A stretch of 17,422 nucleotides of DNA from CAYPLH01 sp964411505 (lineage in GTDB: Bacteria > Bacillota > Clostridia > CAYPLH01 > DUMO01), in NCBI GenBank assembly GCA_964411505.1, contig CAYPLH010000073.1, positions 1-17,422 on the forward strand, read 5' to 3'. The position numbers were made by a program, and so were the translations under genes. The notes under the pieces were generated by a model. That model ran no database searches. It worked only from the letters and a program-made list of their open reading frames with translations, and was not told the DNA's origin. Below, one piece after another: positions 14,249-17,422 of the stretch. Position 1 is the stretch's first letter; the number at the start of each line of letters is the position of its first letter.

Positions 14249-15307
14249 TTGATAAAAAATATAGAAGTATTGACTATTGAGGATGGGGGTAATCCGAGAA
14301 CGATGTATGACATTATGAGGGAGGAAAAGGGATTCCTTATTCATCCTTTCAGCGAAGACAATGATGGGAACTATAGATTTCGACTAAATGTAGAAATTGT
14401 TAATAACTCGAAAGAAAAAATTCCGGTTCTGTTTAATATTGAATGGGGTGACGTTGAACACCAAGAAGCTAGAAAGTATTTGTTGCTCAGCTATAGTGAT
14501 GATCATTGGGAGAGATTTGATACAGATATTAATGGTACCATAGCTTCAGCAATAATTAAAGTACCACCAGGACGCAGTATTTTATGTATGCACCCCCGTT
14601 ATGAATATGGTCATTTTTTAAAATTGGTTTGTACACTACCGGGCGATATTTTTTCAATTAGAAAAATTGGTAAGTCCCGAAAAAACCGTGATGTTTTAGC
14701 TATAGAAGCCGGAAACAAGAAAAAAAGACCTCTTGTTGTTATGTCTCGTGTACACCCTTATGAAACGATAGGCTCATATTTTGTAGATGGAATGCTGAAA
14801 TGGTTAATAACTAATGAAGAAGATGCTGAAAAACTTTTGCAAGAAAATAATATTATTTTTTTACCCATGCCCAACCCTGATGGTGTTGCAGAAGGAACTT
14901 GTAAACTGACATTAGGTGGTTTGAATTTCGAAGCTGGGTTTTATGAAAATTGTGCTGAACCTGAAGGCGCTGCAGTAAGAGATTATCTTCTTGAAAAGAA
15001 TCCTAGTGCGATTTTGGATTTGCATGGTTGGATGTATGACAGAGATATTATTTTGTCAAATGATCCTGAAAGAGGGAGAACAATGTATGCAAATCTTACC
15101 TCAAATACCGAATTGTTTGATAAAGTGATAGCAATGGTGTATGCTAAATATCCCATGTTTGGGCGAGAATGCAATATAAGTGCTTATATTGCTAATAAGC
15201 AAGGAGCTGTGTATTTTGATACTTCATGGAGTTGGTATGGGAAAACTGCTGATATATTGCGAAATATGGGAATTCATTTACTTAAAGTATATTCAGAACT
15301 TTTTTAG
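14249..15307 (+). CDS. M14-type metallopeptidase-like protein, copy C
   Basis: A 352-residue paralog closest to copy A: both open with NI-x-VLTIEDGGNPRT, share HPFSED/RPFSED and LFNIEWGD in the beta domain, and have the same GGLNF replacement. Zinc ligands are His169 and Glu172 (RVHPYETIG) and His259 (LDLHGWM); PMPNPDG is at 207-212. The C-terminal hallmark is VYFDTSWSWYGK, a slight variant of NSSWSWYD. The start is TTG at 14249, supported by a strong AAGGAGG (14234-14240) with an eight-base spacer and by alignment with the paralogs. It follows copy B by 57 bases, with a perfect palindrome in the gap. Cytoplasmic; reaction unknown. Confidence 0.85.
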   Translation: MIKNIEVLTIEDGGNPRTMYDIMREEKGFLIHPFSEDNDGNYRFRLNVEIVNNSKEKIPVLFNIEWGDVEHQEARKYLLLSYSDDHWERFDTDINGTIASAIIKVPPGRSILCMHPRYEYGHFLKLVCTLPGDIFSIRKIGKSRKNRDVLAIEAGNKKKRPLVVMSRVHPYETIGSYFVDGMLKWLITNEEDAEKLLQENNIIFLPMPNPDGVAEGTCKLTLGGLNFEAGFYENCAEPEGAAVRDYLLEKNPSAILDLHGWMYDRDIILSNDPERGRTMYANLTSNTELFDKVIAMVYAKYPMFGRECNISAYIANKQGAVYFDTSWSWYGKTADILRNMGIHLLKVYSELF

Positions 15308-15472
15308 AGAGTATATCTTAAAATGCTATCTTTAAAAGGCGAACAGAAAAACTATATGATTTATTGCCATACAGATCTATATATAGTGGTTTTCAAATCG
15401 ACAAGGTAGTGTAAAGTGGTTTATGGAGAATGAGGAACAACGCTACATCTAAGTAAGAGAGGAGTAAAAAAA

Positions 15473-17398
15473 ATGATTAGAGATTTTGCACGTTCCATAC
15501 GCATGTACAATCATAAAGTAAATGATCAATTTAAATTCATGGTTTATAATCGCTCAGAAGAAGCATTTGCAGAAGGGAATTCTAGAAGAGATAAAATACA
15601 GTCTATTGAAGAACTAGATATTTATAGAGTTAAAATGCGTAGTGAGTTTATAGAGGCATTAGGAGGAATTCCACCAAGTAACACGCCTCTTAACGCTAAA
15701 ACCACAGGAGTTGTAAAACAAGATGGGTTTACAATAGAAAAGGTTATTTTTGAATCCAGACCGGGACATTATGTTACTGCTAATTTATATATCCCAGATA
15801 ATATCAAATCACCACGGGGAACAGTTCTGTTTGTATGTGGTCATGGGAAGGAAGCTAAACAGTATCCAACATATCAGACAGCATGCAGGTACATGGTAAA
15901 GTCAGGTCTGGTTGTATTTGCACAAGATCCTATAGGGCAGGGAGAACGGTTTAGTTACTATGAAAAATCAATAAATGATGTAACCGTAAGATGGGGAACT
16001 ACAGAGCATGAGTATGTAGGATGTCAGAGCTTGCTATTAGGAGATGCAATTGCAAGGTATTTCATACATGATGCAATGAGGAGTATAGATTACCTTTACA
16101 CCAGATCCGAAGTAGACAAGGCACGAATTGGTATAACTGGCAACTCAGGAGGAGGCTTGCAATCATCTATGATGATGATATGTGATCCGCGTATAACAGC
16201 AGCTGCGCCAGCAACTTTTGTGATGAACAGACAAGAATATATGTATAAAGGCGAGGACCAAGATGCTGAACAGGTATGGCCTGCTTTCACTGCTCTTGGA
16301 TATGACCACGAAGATATTCTACTTTCTATGGCACCCCGACCGGTAAGAGTTTTATCAGTTAAGTGGGATTTCTTCCCTATTGAAGGTACAAGGAAGACAG
16401 TCTCTCGATGCAGACGTTTTTGGGGAATGTATGGTAAAGGTGAATACTTTGATATGATCGAAGACGATTCTACACACAAGTACTCACGAGGACTGGCTAA
16501 AGCTGCAGCTGAGTTTTTCTCTTTACACTTGCTGGGAAAAAAGGTATCAGCGGATGATAATGATATTGAACCTCTTAATCCTGAGATACTCATGTGTACG
16601 AATTCTGGTCAAGTGCGAGGAGAGCTGAAGAGCGCACGATTTATTTATGATGAGAATTGTAATCGACTTGATGATATTGAAAAATTACAAAATTCTTTAA
16701 AAGAAAGGGAACACCGGGAAAAAGCGCTAAATTGGTTGCGTAAAAAGGTATTTACAGGTCGTAAACCTCATGATTTAAACCCGCGATTTAGCAGCACACA
16801 GCTTGTAGAGGAGTTTCAGGTGGAAACAGCTTTTTGGTGGTCGCAGGAAGGCTTATTTAATCATGCATGCATGTTCAGACACTTTAAAGATATTGGTAAG
16901 GACAGCCCGGTAACTATTGCTGTTTGGAATGATGGAGCTAGCGCCCTCTATTCTCACATGGGTTTTATAAGAGAAACATGTTCAAAAGGAAGAGCTGTAA
17001 TGGTATTAGACATAACTGCGGATGGACTTTTCAAGCCTGATGATCATGAAGCCCACAAATTAATGGATGATTTAATATGGCTGGATGATAGTATTGTTGC
17101 AATCCGTATATATGACATCATTAGAGCATTAGATGTAATTGATATTTGGTTAGGAGTAAAAAGTGATAAAACTAAAGTGTATGCTTATGGGAACTATGGG
17201 ATATATGCTCAATTAGCAGCAATACTTGACAGTAGGATAAAAGAAGTTCAGACAAAAGAATGCATTGAAAGTTTTACAGAGCTTGTAAGGGAGAGATACT
17301 ATAATTTTGATTTTAATAACATCATGAACATAATATTGCCTGGTATTTTAAAATATTTCGATATACATGATGCAAAACAATGGTTAAATATTATATAG
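15473..17398 (+). CDS. Two-domain alpha/beta hydrolase, acetyl-xylan-esterase-like
   Basis: A 641-residue protein with no signal peptide. The first alpha/beta-hydrolase domain spans about residues 85-355: oxyanion region FVCGHGKEA, nucleophile elbow ITGNSGGG (Ser225), acid candidate Asp299 in KWDFFPIEG, and base His335 in THKYSRG. This triad order and the THxYSRxLRxAAxEFF-like end match esterases related to acetyl-xylan esterases (Abhydrolase_7 type). Residues about 445-635 look like a second hydrolase fold, but its elbow reads YGNYGIY, with Tyr575 where Ser would be, so that half is probably non-catalytic. It likely removes acyl groups from imported oligosaccharides in the cytoplasm (inference). 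AGAGAGGAG precedes the ATG with normal spacing. The 165-base gap after copy C holds no visible terminator. Confidence 0.85.
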   Translation: MIRDFARSIRMYNHKVNDQFKFMVYNRSEEAFAEGNSRRDKIQSIEELDIYRVKMRSEFIEALGGIPPSNTPLNAKTTGVVKQDGFTIEKVIFESRPGHYVTANLYIPDNIKSPRGTVLFVCGHGKEAKQYPTYQTACRYMVKSGLVVFAQDPIGQGERFSYYEKSINDVTVRWGTTEHEYVGCQSLLLGDAIARYFIHDAMRSIDYLYTRSEVDKARIGITGNSGGGLQSSMMMICDPRITAAAPATFVMNRQEYMYKGEDQDAEQVWPAFTALGYDHEDILLSMAPRPVRVLSVKWDFFPIEGTRKTVSRCRRFWGMYGKGEYFDMIEDDSTHKYSRGLAKAAAEFFSLHLLGKKVSADDNDIEPLNPEILMCTNSGQVRGELKSARFIYDENCNRLDDIEKLQNSLKEREHREKALNWLRKKVFTGRKPHDLNPRFSSTQLVEEFQVETAFWWSQEGLFNHACMFRHFKDIGKDSPVTIAVWNDGASALYSHMGFIRETCSKGRAVMVLDITADGLFKPDDHEAHKLMDDLIWLDDSIVAIRIYDIIRALDVIDIWLGVKSDKTKVYAYGNYGIYAQLAAILDSRIKEVQTKECIESFTELVRERYYNFDFNNIMNIILPGILKYFDIHDAKQWLNII

Positions 17399-17407
17399 TC
17401 ATGTTTT

Positions 17408-17414
17408 AAAGGAG
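17408..17414 (+). promoter_or_regulatory. Ribosome binding site of a further gene beyond the window
   Basis: AAAGGAG lies 10 bases after the esterase stop and eight bases before the window end. It implies another closely linked co-directional gene whose start is at, or just outside, the right edge. Nothing of its product can be read. Confidence 0.6.
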
Positions 17415-17422
17415 CGTGAACA

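Noticed and set aside
11850..15307. Toxin-antitoxin or defence system based on the repeated metallopeptidase-like genes
   Set aside because: No nuclease, NTPase, small partner gene or defence-type domain is present; the neighbours are sugar transport and carbohydrate-modifying genes.
16096..16593. 165-codon open frame on the minus strand within the esterase gene
   Set aside because: It lies entirely opposite a well supported gene with a clear catalytic triad, shows no family motif, and is low-complexity Ser/Ile-rich; it is a shadow of the real frame.

Overview
The window is AT-rich bacterial DNA with strong AAGGAGG-type ribosome binding sites, ATG/GTG/TTG starts, lipoprotein receptors and LplB/YtcP-type sugar permeases. 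This points to a low-GC Bacillota, most likely a saccharolytic member of the Clostridia; the species cannot be named from the sequence. All genes lie on the + strand. No tRNA, rRNA, CRISPR array, transposase or integrase was recognised.

Layout. 1-473 is the C-terminal end of a Gfo/Idh/MocA oxidoreductase that begins before the window. 474-1586 is a stretch of decayed genes: an alpha/beta-hydrolase remnant, a probable amidohydrolase remnant and a short terminator-like hairpin. 1587-9600 is an intact carbohydrate-uptake island: two permeases, lipoprotein receptor 1, a strong terminator, a clear sigma-A promoter, paralogous lipoprotein receptor 2, and a membrane-anchored AraC-family sensor-regulator. 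9601-10513 is a second stretch of decayed genes, with pieces of an oxidoreductase, an M14-like protein and a class-III aminotransferase. 10514-17398 is a catabolic-looking block: a full Gfo/Idh/MocA oxidoreductase (about 90% identical to the partial one at the window start), three tandem cytoplasmic M14 metallopeptidase-like paralogs, and a two-domain esterase-like alpha/beta hydrolase.

Working model (inference). The regulator senses an external ligand, the two receptors deliver related oligosaccharides to a shared permease pair, and cytoplasmic enzymes deacylate and oxidise the imported, probably decorated, sugar. The island encodes no transport ATPase and no glycoside hydrolase. Permeases of this type are usually energised by a shared MsmX-like ATPase encoded elsewhere.

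The most unusual parts are the expanded M14-like family (three intact copies plus one collapsed copy), whose zinc ligands are kept while residues normally needed for carboxypeptidase activity look replaced; the 11.26-kb-spaced duplicated oxidoreductases flanking the transporter; and a run of collapsed genes that keep their ends but have lost their middles.
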